Shown: positions 1 through 8,205 of the stretch, piece by piece | Position numbering within the stretch: position 1 is the stretch's first letter | Layout of the letters: each line of letters opens with the position of its first letter | Assembly (NCBI GenBank): GCA_910583795.1 | Contig: CAJTZQ010000011.1 | Location: forward strand, 14,874 to 64,045 | From: an uncultured Muribaculaceae bacterium | Lineage (GTDB): Bacteria; Bacteroidota; Bacteroidia; Bacteroidales; Muribaculaceae | DNA length: 49,172 nucleotides | Direction: 5' to 3' | Program-made: the position numbers and the translations under genes | The notes under the pieces: generated by a model | Told to the model about the DNA's origin: nothing | Databases searched by the model: none | The model's input: only the letters and a program-made list of their open reading frames with translations

Positions 1-55
1 CGTCAATTTCTCAACAAAATCAAGAACCATTTCAGACTGGATTGTGGAACAATGA
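1..55 (+). CDS. 3' end of an AAA-ATPase/PD-(D/E)XK family gene (partial)
   Basis: The first 55 bases read in frame as the last 17 residues (VNFSTKSRTI...WIVEQ) and TGA stop of a gene that begins outside the window. These bases are the same as the 3' end of the complete gene at 170-1729 (bases 1675-1729), and similarity runs a few bases past the stop. The window therefore opens at the end of a tandem relative of that gene. The rest of the gene cannot be judged from here. Confidence 0.75.
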   Translation, partial: VNFSTKSRTISDWIVEQ

Positions 56-118
56 GCAATTGGCTATATTATTTTCCTCCGATAACTAAACCTCAGGTGG
101 TATGCCATTACTGTTCAT

Positions 119-150
119 TTTGGAATGTTTGTTAGTTTGTTGTATATTTG
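119..150 (+). promoter_or_regulatory. Bacteroidetes-type promoter for the AAA-ATPase gene
   Basis: A TATATTTG box at 143-150 matches the Bacteroidetes -7 consensus TAnnTTTG. TTTG at 119-122, 20 bases upstream, fits the -33 element. Transcription would start near 157, leaving a short leader before the ATG at 170. Confidence 0.6.
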
Positions 151-169
151 CAGTTAAATCTATAAGGAT

Positions 170-1729
170 ATGGAGAAAACTGTTATATATGGTGTCGGAG
201 AGCAATCTTTCGAGGTGATGCGGGAAAGAGGATGCCTCTATGTCGACAAAACCCGGTTTATCGAAAAAATCACCGTCTCCGGAGGTCAGTACTATTTCCT
301 CGGACGCCCGCGACGATTCGGGAAAAGCCTTTTCCTATCCACTCTCAAATGCTTTTTCCAAGGTCGGCGTGAGCTCTTCAAAGGGCTTTATGCCGACACG
401 ATGGACTGGGACTGGAGACCCAGACCCGTTCTATATATCGACCTCAATATAGAAAAATACCAGCGCGACACTGATCTCAAGGAGGTGGTGGAGAGCATGT
501 TGAGGGGATGGGAAAAAGAGTATGACGTCATTCCATTGTCTAACAATATCTCCATAAGGTTCAGGGAAATAATTGAAGCGGCATATAAGAAGACAGGCGA
601 AAGGGTCGTCATTCTTGTCGACGAATACGACAAACCCTTGGTCAGCAACCTTCACAACAACAGAATGTTTGAATACTATCGCGATGAGCTGGCGTCTTTG
701 TATTCAAACTTCAAAAGCAGCGCGGAATACATCAGGATGGTATTCCTGACCGGTGTCAGCAGGTTCGCACATCTGTCGGTATTCTCCGGACTGAACAATA
801 TCAGGGATATATCATTCAGCGACCAGTTTAATGACATCTGCGGAATTTCTGAAGAAGAGCTCATCCAAAATTTTAAAGAGGGAATCCATGAGCTCGCGGA
901 AAAATACGGCAAGTCTGACAGTGACATCCGGACAGAACTGAAATCACGATACGACGGATATAGATTCTCCGCCAATGGGAAAGACATCTACAATCCTTAT
1001 TCCATCGTAAATGTAATGGAAGAAAAGGAGTTTCGCAATTATTGGATGCATTCGGGACAAGCAACGCTGCTTATGCAACAGCTTAAGCGATTCAATGTGG
1101 ATCTCGAAGAGATTATGCATGCAAAATGCTCCCTGAACGCTCTTGTCGGGCTTGATCTCGACAACCCAAGACCCCTCGCACTCCTTTACCAGACCGGATA
1201 TCTGACAATTAAGGATCATAACCCCCGACGTGACATTTACACTCTCGGTATTCCAAACCGTGAGGTGGAGGAAGGGTTCCTTTCATATCTCCTGCCGTTC
1301 TATGCTAACGTAAATAAGGGGGATTCAATGCTGTTCGTTTACCATCTAATCGACGAACTTGATTGTGGGGATGCAGAAGGGTTCATGAACGATCTGAGAG
1401 GGATGTTCGCATCTGTCTCTTACGAAATGCAAATGGAGAAAGAACAGAACCTCCACAACGCTTTGCTGATTCTCATGAAACTGCTCAGTCTTGAGGTCCG
1501 GACAGAATACCGCACATCAAACGGAAGGATCGATCTTTTTATTTCAACCGACAGATATCTATATATAATCGAGATCAAACTCGATAAGTCTGCCCAGGAG
1601 GCGATAGAACAGATCAATTCAAAGGACTATGCTCTCCCATTCATGACCGATGGAAAGACGATTATAAAGATTGGCGTCAATTTCTCAACAAAATCAAGAA
1701 CCATTTCAGACTGGATTGTGGAACAATGA
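170..1729 (+). CDS. AAA-ATPase-like protein with C-terminal PD-(D/E)XK nuclease-like domain (DUF1703 type)
   Basis: This 519-residue protein matches the family with an N-terminal AAA-ATPase-like domain (PF09820) and a C-terminal DUF1703 nuclease-like domain. The modified Walker A is GRPRRFGKS (residues 45-53) and the Walker B is LVDEYDKP (about 149-156). The C-terminus has the nuclease pattern D455 in GRIDLF followed by E468 and K470 in IIEIKL. Proteins of this kind are common and often multicopy in gut Bacteroidetes. Their function is not settled; roles in mobile-element biology or defence have been proposed. It has its own promoter at 119-150 and lies directly after the end of a near-identical paralogue. 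The GH16 gene starts 35 bases downstream, so read-through is possible. No transmembrane segment or signal peptide is seen, so it should be cytosolic. Confidence 0.85.
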   Translation: MEKTVIYGVGEQSFEVMRERGCLYVDKTRFIEKITVSGGQYYFLGRPRRFGKSLFLSTLKCFFQGRRELFKGLYADTMDWDWRPRPVLYIDLNIEKYQRDTDLKEVVESMLRGWEKEYDVIPLSNNISIRFREIIEAAYKKTGERVVILVDEYDKPLVSNLHNNRMFEYYRDELASLYSNFKSSAEYIRMVFLTGVSRFAHLSVFSGLNNIRDISFSDQFNDICGISEEELIQNFKEGIHELAEKYGKSDSDIRTELKSRYDGYRFSANGKDIYNPYSIVNVMEEKEFRNYWMHSGQATLLMQQLKRFNVDLEEIMHAKCSLNALVGLDLDNPRPLALLYQTGYLTIKDHNPRRDIYTLGIPNREVEEGFLSYLLPFYANVNKGDSMLFVYHLIDELDCGDAEGFMNDLRGMFASVSYEMQMEKEQNLHNALLILMKLLSLEVRTEYRTSNGRIDLFISTDRYLYIIEIKLDKSAQEAIEQINSKDYALPFMTDGKTIIKIGVNFSTKSRTISDWIVEQ

Positions 1730-1764
1730 TCAATCGGCAATCAATCATCGAAATTTAAATACTT

Positions 1765-2658
1765 ATGAAAATCTTTAATTTCGCATATCTCTTCTCTCTG
1801 ATAATATCAAGCACATTATCCCTTTTAACCACAACATCCGACCTTTGTGCAAAACGAACCGAACCGGGAAAATCTATTGGAGAAACTACTTCCAATAAGA
1901 AATTGGTGTGGAGCGATGAATTCAATGTGGATGGTCCCATTGATGGAAATTTCTGGAATTTTGAAGAAGGATTCGCAAGAAACCATGAAGATCAATGGTA
2001 TCAGGATCAGAACGCTTACTGTAAAGACGGTCTTCTCGTAATCGAGTGCAAACAGGAAACCAGACCTAACCCACTCTATAAAGAAGGATCGGAAGAATGG
2101 AGGGAATCACGCAAAAATATAGAATATACTTCATCGTCGGTTAATACTCGAGGTAAAAAAGATTTTAAATATGGCACTCTTGAAGTGAGGGCAAGAATTC
2201 CTGTCGGACCCGGAGCATGGCCTGCTATCTGGACTTTAGGGATAGATAAAGAATGGCCTTCAAACGGAGAGATCGATATAATGGAATATTACAGGATTGA
2301 CGGGATCCCTCACATACTCGCCAATGCCGCATGGGGTACAGACCAACGTTTTAATGCAAAATGGAACACGCAGACTGTACCGTTCTCCAAATTTCTGCAG
2401 GAAGATCCTGACTGGGCTTCAAAATTCCACATCTGGAGAATGGACTGGGATGAAAATTCATTAAACATCTATCTTGATGATTTACTAATAAACCATACAG
2501 ACCTTAAAGATACCGTCAACCCTGACGGATTCAACCCGATGCAACAACCCCACTACATCTTGTTGAATCTTGCTTTGGGTGGAGACCATGGCGGATTGAT
2601 CGATCCAACCGCTATGCCTCTCCGTTACGAAATAGACTATGTGAGGCTATACCAATAA
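1765..2658 (+). CDS. Secreted glycoside hydrolase family 16 (laminarinase/beta-glucanase-like)
   Basis: This 297-residue protein has an N-terminal hydrophobic export signal (about residues 1-29) and a single GH16 domain. The catalytic signature EIDIME is at residues 169-174, giving E169 as likely nucleophile, D171 as helper and E174 as acid/base. Other GH16 landmarks are the WSDEF start (residues 49-53), GTLEVRARIP and GAWPAIWTLG. GH16 enzymes cut beta-1,3/1,4-glucans or galactans; the exact substrate cannot be read here. There is no lipobox, so the product is probably periplasmic or secreted. It stands just upstream of the Kelch-type transmembrane regulator gene on the same strand, which could link the two in sensing and degradation. 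The length is normal for a one-domain GH16. Confidence 0.9.
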   Translation: MKIFNFAYLFSLIISSTLSLLTTTSDLCAKRTEPGKSIGETTSNKKLVWSDEFNVDGPIDGNFWNFEEGFARNHEDQWYQDQNAYCKDGLLVIECKQETRPNPLYKEGSEEWRESRKNIEYTSSSVNTRGKKDFKYGTLEVRARIPVGPGAWPAIWTLGIDKEWPSNGEIDIMEYYRIDGIPHILANAAWGTDQRFNAKWNTQTVPFSKFLQEDPDWASKFHIWRMDWDENSLNIYLDDLLINHTDLKDTVNPDGFNPMQQPHYILLNLALGGDHGGLIDPTAMPLRYEIDYVRLYQ

Positions 2659-2679
2659 TATTTTTATCCAAAAATATTA
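2656..2679 (+). terminator. AT-rich hairpin at the GH16 stop codon
   Basis: A perfect 10-bp stem (TAATATTTTT / AAAAATATTA) with a 4-base loop starts at the GH16 stop codon. It is very AT-rich and would be a weak terminator or mRNA 3'-end structure. Confidence 0.35.
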
Positions 2680-2734
2680 TAAATGACCACTGCCGTCCTA
2701 ATTTGAACTGGTTTTGATAAACCTGACATCATAC

Positions 2735-3508
2735 ATGAAGAGACTAACTATCATAATATATCTTATTATTTCCCAAAGTTTTCTTTGCGTTTATCCACAA
2801 GGATTGCAATTTCATGGAAATGAAAAGACCATTGCTGACAGATCATCTCTTTCAATTCCCGGAGAAGATGAAAAACCAAAGGTTGTGTCAGAATATGGTG
2901 TGGATCTTGAGGTCAGAAACCATAATCTCAACAGTCCGGGAATTATACTTTATCTTCGCGACACTACAGGTGACGAAGCATTCTCCCTGATCTTCAATTA
3001 TGACTTTGGAGAAAACAAAGCTGTTTTCACTTTTGCAAAAAACGGAGAAAAGACTCTTTTTTCCACATCCTTCACAAAAGAGGAAGTCCTGGAAAAATAT
3101 ATGCCTGTTTCAATCAGAATAAACACTGTATCCGGAGTTATCGACATATCTATCGGCTCCCACAAATCCACTATACGGATGCCGGAACTGAAAGGAATCC
3201 AGTTTTCTCCTCAACTTTATTTTGGGATGAGCCGCAATATTGTGGAATGTGCATCTTTCTCCATCCGTAACCTTCGAATAACAGCAGACAATAGCACAAC
3301 CGACATTCCACTCAGCGAATGTGATGGAGAAAATGTACATGACTCCGACAAAAAAGTAATCGGGAAGATTAAAAATCCTAAATGGCTGATAAACCGATCC
3401 TTTTCATGGAATCCTATCTGGAAAGCATACTCTTCCACCCCGACAGGATTCGCATTCGACAAGACAAGACAAGACAAAAATTTCATTCATACAATGCCGA
3501 TTCTATAA
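2735..3508 (+). CDS. N-terminal half of a split transmembrane Kelch/SARP-like regulator: signal peptide and LamG-like domain
   Basis: This is the 5' half of one gene interrupted by a frame change at 3458-3477. ATG at 2735 is preferred over the upstream TTG at 2714 because it puts a clean signal peptide (MKRLTIIIYLIISQSFLCVY) at the start. Residues from about 30 to 200 form a beta-rich stretch resembling a concanavalin A/LamG-like lectin fold (VDLEVRNH, GIILYLRD, LYFGMS, FSIRNLRI); this assignment is by pattern only. The final residues FAFDKTRQ lead into the (GACAA)4 repeat. Beyond it this frame yields only DKNFIHTMPIL before a stop, while the other frame continues into the Kelch domain. It follows the GH16 gene by 76 bases. 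Confidence 0.65.
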   Translation: MKRLTIIIYLIISQSFLCVYPQGLQFHGNEKTIADRSSLSIPGEDEKPKVVSEYGVDLEVRNHNLNSPGIILYLRDTTGDEAFSLIFNYDFGENKAVFTFAKNGEKTLFSTSFTKEEVLEKYMPVSIRINTVSGVIDISIGSHKSTIRMPELKGIQFSPQLYFGMSRNIVECASFSIRNLRITADNSTTDIPLSECDGENVHDSDKKVIGKIKNPKWLINRSFSWNPIWKAYSSTPTGFAFDKTRQDKNFIHTMPIL

Positions 3509-5388
3509 AGACATACGATATCCTCTCCAAAGAGTTGTCAATCCTCCCGTTAAAAGGAGACAGTCTCCCCACCAAACTCGGTATGAACCTGATTGACGCC
3601 GAATCGGGTACAATTATACCATACGAGATATATCATGACGCGTTCTTTGCAAAAATCAATCCTGAGACCGGCGAATGGAAAACGCTTAATGTCTCAGAGC
3701 CGAAAGCAGTGTGGCATCATCATGCCCATGCATATCGTAAAAAAGATAATTCCCTCATTCTTTTCGGAGGTTATGGCAATCGTACATATTCCAACAAATT
3801 GGTGAGATTCAATTTCAACAATAATATTTGGGATACTATTCCCCTATCGGGAGACAAGATTCCGCCACGTTTCTTCACCTCAATGATGATGACTGAATCG
3901 GAAGATTCAATCTATCTCTACGGAGGGAAAGGGAATCTTGAAGGGAAACAGGATCTGGGCACCATCTATTATTATGATTTATATCTGATTGACCTGAATT
4001 CAAAGAAAGTAAAGAAACTTTGGGAGCAACCGGCTCCTGAAAATGACCGCGTGCCCGCAAGAACCTTGCTGCCGGATCCAGACAGGAAGCATTTCTATGC
4101 AATGATGTATCCTGAATATCAACCTCATTCCTCGCTGCAACTCTTCCGTATCAATATCAACGACGGAAGTGCGACAGCAGTCGGAGATTCAATACCTATA
4201 ATATCTGAAGAAATTGCCACAAATGTGGCATTATACGATAATCCCGCTTTTGAACAGATATATTGTGTGGTGCAGGAATTCGAAAAGTATGGACAATCAA
4301 CCACATCTGTCTTTTCTATTTCGGCGCCTCCAGTGTCAGCAAGTCAGCTTCTCGCCCTATCAGAAAATGCAAATGACAACAAGAATAAACTTTGGATATA
4401 TATAGCAGCAGCCAGTCTGACTGTCATCGCGATCGGGATAATCTTGATAATGAGGAAACGGAAGCGCACGAACATCGTCAATAAAAAAGAGCGCGACAAC
4501 GCTGATAAAAAAGATCGCGACTTTACAGACACACCCATTCCTGACTCCATAACGACAGAACCGGTCCTTCAAAAAGTTACTGACAATTCCGCCCAAACTA
4601 TCGAATCCAATGATTCTCCGGAGATTCCGTCCGAAAGTCAATCTGAAGTGCAAGAAATGAACAGCATATCACTGTTTGGACCGTTCTCCGTGAAAGACAC
4701 GTCGGGCAGAGACATAACATATATGTTCAGTCGAAAGCTTAAACTCTTATTCCTCTATATTCTGCTTTGCACCATCAGTAAAAACGGGGTGACATCGTCT
4801 GATCTAAGCTCAATATTCTGGTCAGACAAAGAGCCGGACAAAGTAAAAAACCTACGCAACGTGACCCTTAACAAACTTCGCAAAGTGCTCGCAGAAATGA
4901 ACGGTGTCAACCTCGTATATGAGCAAGGTTTATTCCGCATAGATCTTTCTGGCGATTGTTATTGTGATATCAGCAGACTATATCATATTTCTTCCTCCCT
5001 CCACAATTTGAATCCCGGTAAAGATCAATGTGCCGAAATTAATTCCATATTTGTCAAAGGTAAATTCATGGTTGACACGGAAGACCCGATCTTCGATTAT
5101 TTCCACCAGAAAATAGATTCATACATTATAGATTATCTGACAGAAAGGATAGGAGACTCCTTCCGCCGAGGGAAATATGTCACAACCAGACGGCTATGCA
5201 ATTCACTGCTGAAGGCAGATCCCCTTTCTGAATTAGCGCTGACATATGCAATAAAATCTTGCCGTGTCACGGGAAGGAATGACAAAGCCTTGACAATATA
5301 CAATAATTTCATCAAAGAATACCGCAAAATGATGGGAGAAGACTATCCAAAGTCAATCGAAGAATTAGAGTCAACAAATGGCTATTGA
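3382..5388 (+). CDS. C-terminal part of the split regulator: Kelch propeller, membrane helix and SARP/BTAD-like DNA-binding domain
   Basis: The true reading of this frame begins near 3478; the ATG at 3382 lies in the overlap with the upstream half. The protein has Kelch-type repeats (for example NSLILFGGYGN and DSIYLYGGKGN), then one membrane helix (about nt 4387-4458, LWIYIAAASLTVIAIGIILI) followed by positively charged RKRKR. After a linker comes a winged-helix segment starting ISLFGPFSVKD, with FSRKLKLLFLYILL and VKNLRNVTLNKLRKVL as in SARP/BTAD activators, and a helical C-terminus. The layout implies an outer sensor with a cytoplasmic transcription factor on one chain. It sits between the GH16 gene and PUL 1, which has no other regulator next to it. 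Removing one GACAA unit would fuse it in frame to the 2735 half. Confidence 0.75.
   Translation: MADKPILFMESYLESILFHPDRIRIRQDKTRQKFHSYNADSIKTYDILSKELSILPLKGDSLPTKLGMNLIDAESGTIIPYEIYHDAFFAKINPETGEWKTLNVSEPKAVWHHHAHAYRKKDNSLILFGGYGNRTYSNKLVRFNFNNNIWDTIPLSGDKIPPRFFTSMMMTESEDSIYLYGGKGNLEGKQDLGTIYYYDLYLIDLNSKKVKKLWEQPAPENDRVPARTLLPDPDRKHFYAMMYPEYQPHSSLQLFRININDGSATAVGDSIPIISEEIATNVALYDNPAFEQIYCVVQEFEKYGQSTTSVFSISAPPVSASQLLALSENANDNKNKLWIYIAAASLTVIAIGIILIMRKRKRTNIVNKKERDNADKKDRDFTDTPIPDSITTEPVLQKVTDNSAQTIESNDSPEIPSESQSEVQEMNSISLFGPFSVKDTSGRDITYMFSRKLKLLFLYILLCTISKNGVTSSDLSSIFWSDKEPDKVKNLRNVTLNKLRKVLAEMNGVNLVYEQGLFRIDLSGDCYCDISRLYHISSSLHNLNPGKDQCAEINSIFVKGKFMVDTEDPIFDYFHQKIDSYIIDYLTERIGDSFRRGKYVTTRRLCNSLLKADPLSELALTYAIKSCRVTGRNDKALTIYNNFIKEYRKMMGEDYPKSIEELESTNGY
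3458..3477 (+). repeat. (GACAA)4 pentanucleotide tandem repeat at the frame break
   Basis: Four perfect GACAA units lie exactly where the reading frame passes from the LamG half to the Kelch half, followed by three further A residues. With three units the reading would be FAFDKTRQ followed by KFHSYNADSI, giving one open frame from 2735 to 5388. This is either a slipped-strand switch or a simple expansion mutation. Confidence 0.85.
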
Positions 5389-5407
5389 TATCTTGAGCTT
5401 CAAATAA

Positions 5408-5451
5408 AATAGGTGTCTGACAAATCCTCACGGACATGTCAGACACCTATT
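5408..5451 (-). terminator. Terminator hairpin between the convergent regulator gene and PUL 1
   Basis: A 15-bp perfect stem (AATAGGTGTCTGACA at 5408-5422, TGTCAGACACCTATT at 5437-5451) with a 14-base loop lies between the converging genes. On the minus strand it is followed by the T-rich TATTTTATTT, so it best fits the end of the susC operon. It may work in both directions. Confidence 0.65.
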
Positions 5452-5540
5452 CAACTAACTATCTATTCATGACCTTACTATAACTAATCTTTTATCACCT
5501 TAAGATTTTTTACTGTGCCAAAAATTTTTATAGAATCTTA

Positions 5541-6500
5541 TCAAAACAGATTAAATTCACTCACAGTGACATGAGGACCGCCGTTGACTGAAGTTATAGT
5601 AAGCTTCACATATCTGCCGTCAACTGCCTCTGGCATAAACGACCGGAATTGTCCGGCTGAAGGAATGTCTTTGAATTCTCCAGCCATAGTCCAATCGGAA
5701 CCGTTGTCACTCACTTCAAGATACATTGTCTTAGGTCCGTCATATCCTTCTTCACGTGCCTGAACTGCGACGCCTTGAATATGTGTTGACTTGCCAATAT
5801 CTATTGTAATCCAGTGAGGAGGCTGTGGATGGGAAGTAGACCAATCAGTTCCCCAGAATGTATTTAGATCATCGTCAATACATGCTTCCTTAAGTCCGCT
5901 ATGTCCCCAATCCCCTTCGCGAGGCTCTTCTGAAGACGCGTCAAGCACAGTCCAGCCACTCCTGTCGAGCAACTGCATGGAACTTGCATCCAGACTTCCT
6001 CTATAAAGGAAGTAAACAGTCTGGCAACAGTGAGCGCAATCAATGCCCTCAGCTCCAACTATGCTGACCGGCAACAGATATTCAGTGAAAGGAGCGATAT
6101 TGTCTTTTGCATTGACAGTCACGGTCACCGGCGAAGATTCACATTCTCCAGCTGCTATTGCAACTGTTTCACTTATTGTGTAGCTTCCGGCAGGAAGAAC
6201 AGGATAATCCGTATTATGCAATGCATTATACGATTCTACCTTCTCGGGATCGGCTGCAATATGTATCACCGCATCAGATGCAGCCCCGACAGGGTTCAGG
6301 TCAGGATAAGTCTTTGGAGTTATCTTGATTGAAAATGTTCTGACATCCGGTTCGTCAGTGATATAGAAATTAGCCTTTACTATCGCCCCGGCATTCGGGA
6401 TATAGACAGTGGTATCGCCGTCGTTGTCGCTGCATGCCGACAGGGAAATGATTTCTATCATAGCTATTGCAGCATATCTGATTTTATAAAGAGTCTTCAT
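5541..6500 (-). CDS. PUL 1 surface lipoprotein with DUF1735 and F5/8 type C domains
   Basis: This 319-residue protein starts with a lipoprotein signal ending in SLSAC, so it should be lipid-anchored and probably surface-exposed. The first half (to about residue 165) matches DUF1735, with features such as YNALHNTDYPVLPAGSY and PFTEYLLPVSI. The second half is a discoidin/F5-8C (CBM32-like) fold starting SGWTVLDASSEE, with PHWITIDIG, YDGPKTMYLEVSDNG and GRYVKLTIT. These proteins commonly occupy the SusE-like place after SusD and help bind glycan. It is the last gene of the minus-strand operon, 18 bases after susD. The F5/8C domain fits galactose or related ligands in other members, but specificity is not shown here. 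Confidence 0.88.
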   Translation of the reverse strand: MKTLYKIRYAAIAMIEIISLSACSDNDGDTTVYIPNAGAIVKANFYITDEPDVRTFSIKITPKTYPDLNPVGAASDAVIHIAADPEKVESYNALHNTDYPVLPAGSYTISETVAIAAGECESSPVTVTVNAKDNIAPFTEYLLPVSIVGAEGIDCAHCCQTVYFLYRGSLDASSMQLLDRSGWTVLDASSEEPREGDWGHSGLKEACIDDDLNTFWGTDWSTSHPQPPHWITIDIGKSTHIQGVAVQAREEGYDGPKTMYLEVSDNGSDWTMAGEFKDIPSAGQFRSFMPEAVDGRYVKLTITSVNGGPHVTVSEFNLF

Positions 6501-6518
6501 ATTTATCTGTTTTATAAG

Positions 6519-8192
6519 TTATTCCCACCCGGGATTATTTGGAAGGAGATTCGGATTCATTGTAGTCTCTTCAATCGGAAGAGGATGAAGATACAATTTA
6601 TCATCCCATTTACGTGTGGATTTGTCAGGATAAACTACCAGATATCCGTTTTCATTCACCTCGCGTGTAAAATTATCATACTTATCTCTTAGAGTATCGC
6701 TCACCTTCATACCGAGCATTGTCTTGGGATTCTCAAGAAGTTTGCCAGCCTTCCAACGCACGATATCATCCCAACGTAACCCTTCACCGAGAAGTTCCAC
6801 TGCACGCTCACGTCTGATCTCATACAGAAGCGGTGTCAATTCATACCCGTAATCAGGCCAATTCGGATCCGTAAACCCTACGGCAGCAGCAAGATGAGGC
6901 ATTCCGACACGATCACGCAACTTATTGACAGTCATATCAAGAATAGAATCATCACATTCGCCGAGCTCAGCCTTTGCCTCGGCATAGTTAAGAAGCACTT
7001 CCGCATAACGGAATATAAACACATCAAGCGTGGAAAGACCGATATTCCATTGCTTGGGATCAGGAGAGTGGTATTTCATCACATGATAGCCTGTGGTGCA
7101 ATATTTTGTATCGATAGAAGGCACCTCATTGTAAGAGGGAGTGCCGTCACCTTGAAGCTTGAACGCTAACGACGGATTGTCTATAGTCTGTGCAAGGCGC
7201 GGATCACGTTTCACCAGTTCATCGGCAGGCATATCAGCCTCACTTCCATAAGTCGGGCTCACCGATGTGGGAAGACCGTCGGCACAAAGATATTGTTCAA
7301 ACATGGCACGGCTCATTCCTGTATAAGATTCCTCCAGCTGACGAGTGTTGTTGTGGGTCAAAAGCTCAGTTTCATATACTCTCGGCATAATGCACTCACG
7401 GTTGCTTGAGAGGTCTTCCTGAATGAAGAGATTGTAATAATCACTTTCAGGATGATTGTTTGTATAAATCTCATATTTGCCGCTTTCCATGATTGCCTCG
7501 CAAGCATCGGCACATTCCCGATACAGTTCTTCATAATCACCGAGACCGTGATATTTTCGGAAGGCAGCCTCATACAGACACATCCTTGATTTGTAAGTGA
7601 GTGCGGCATATTTATGGAGTCTTCCTACGGAAGCGGAAGAAGGAAGGTGCTCGATCGCGAAATCAATATCCTCCAATATATGCTTAAACACTTCTTTACG
7701 GCTGTCTCTACCTTTGTAAAGTTCTTCCGAATCAACGTTAAGGTCGGTGTCATACCAGGGCACATCACCGAAGCGACGCACTTTATAGTAATACTCCCAG
7801 GCACGGAAGAAGCGGACAACAGCTACCTGACGGTTGATTTCCTCTTCTGTTCCCTTTGCCTTCTGATAGCGTTGCATAAAGAAGTTAAGAGATCTGATAT
7901 TTCCCCAGTCTCCACTGCTCCATCCTCCACCGGATGTGGGTATAGTCTCCAGATTGAAAAGCCAGGTATTAGGTTTTTCATTCACAAAGCAATCGCTCTG
8001 GTCATCGGCACCGGGACCTTGCGCGCCCGGGAGAAGACCGTAAAATCCGTTTGCAAAGAGTTCAAGATCAGTAGCATTATTGAAAAAGGTCTCTTCCGAA
8101 ATAGAATCTTCGGGATAAAGATCAAGTTTATCTTCACAAGAAGCGAAGAGACCGACGCAACATACAGCTGCAAGTTTTATATATTTTTTCAT
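6519..8192 (-). CDS. susD: SusD/RagB-family nutrient-binding outer membrane lipoprotein (PUL 1)
   Basis: This 557-residue protein carries a lipoprotein signal with the acceptor cysteine at residue 19 (GLFASC) followed by EDKLDLYPEDSISEETFF, typical of SusD homologues. Tetratricopeptide-like helices follow (AVVRFFRAWEYYYKVRRFGDVPWYDTDL), with the C-terminal landmarks FRYAEVLLNYAEAKAELGE and RRERAVELLGEGLRWDDIVRW. SusD proteins sit on the outer surface as the lid of the SusC transporter and capture the glycan. The gene lies 13 bases downstream of its susC partner and is in one operon with the DUF1735 lipoprotein. Confidence 0.96.
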   Translation of the reverse strand: MKKYIKLAAVCCVGLFASCEDKLDLYPEDSISEETFFNNATDLELFANGFYGLLPGAQGPGADDQSDCFVNEKPNTWLFNLETIPTSGGGWSSGDWGNIRSLNFFMQRYQKAKGTEEEINRQVAVVRFFRAWEYYYKVRRFGDVPWYDTDLNVDSEELYKGRDSRKEVFKHILEDIDFAIEHLPSSASVGRLHKYAALTYKSRMCLYEAAFRKYHGLGDYEELYRECADACEAIMESGKYEIYTNNHPESDYYNLFIQEDLSSNRECIMPRVYETELLTHNNTRQLEESYTGMSRAMFEQYLCADGLPTSVSPTYGSEADMPADELVKRDPRLAQTIDNPSLAFKLQGDGTPSYNEVPSIDTKYCTTGYHVMKYHSPDPKQWNIGLSTLDVFIFRYAEVLLNYAEAKAELGECDDSILDMTVNKLRDRVGMPHLAAAVGFTDPNWPDYGYELTPLLYEIRRERAVELLGEGLRWDDIVRWKAGKLLENPKTMLGMKVSDTLRDKYDNFTREVNENGYLVVYPDKSTRKWDDKLYLHPLPIEETTMNPNLLPNNPGWE

Positions 8193-8205
8193 GTCAGTTT
8201 AGAGG

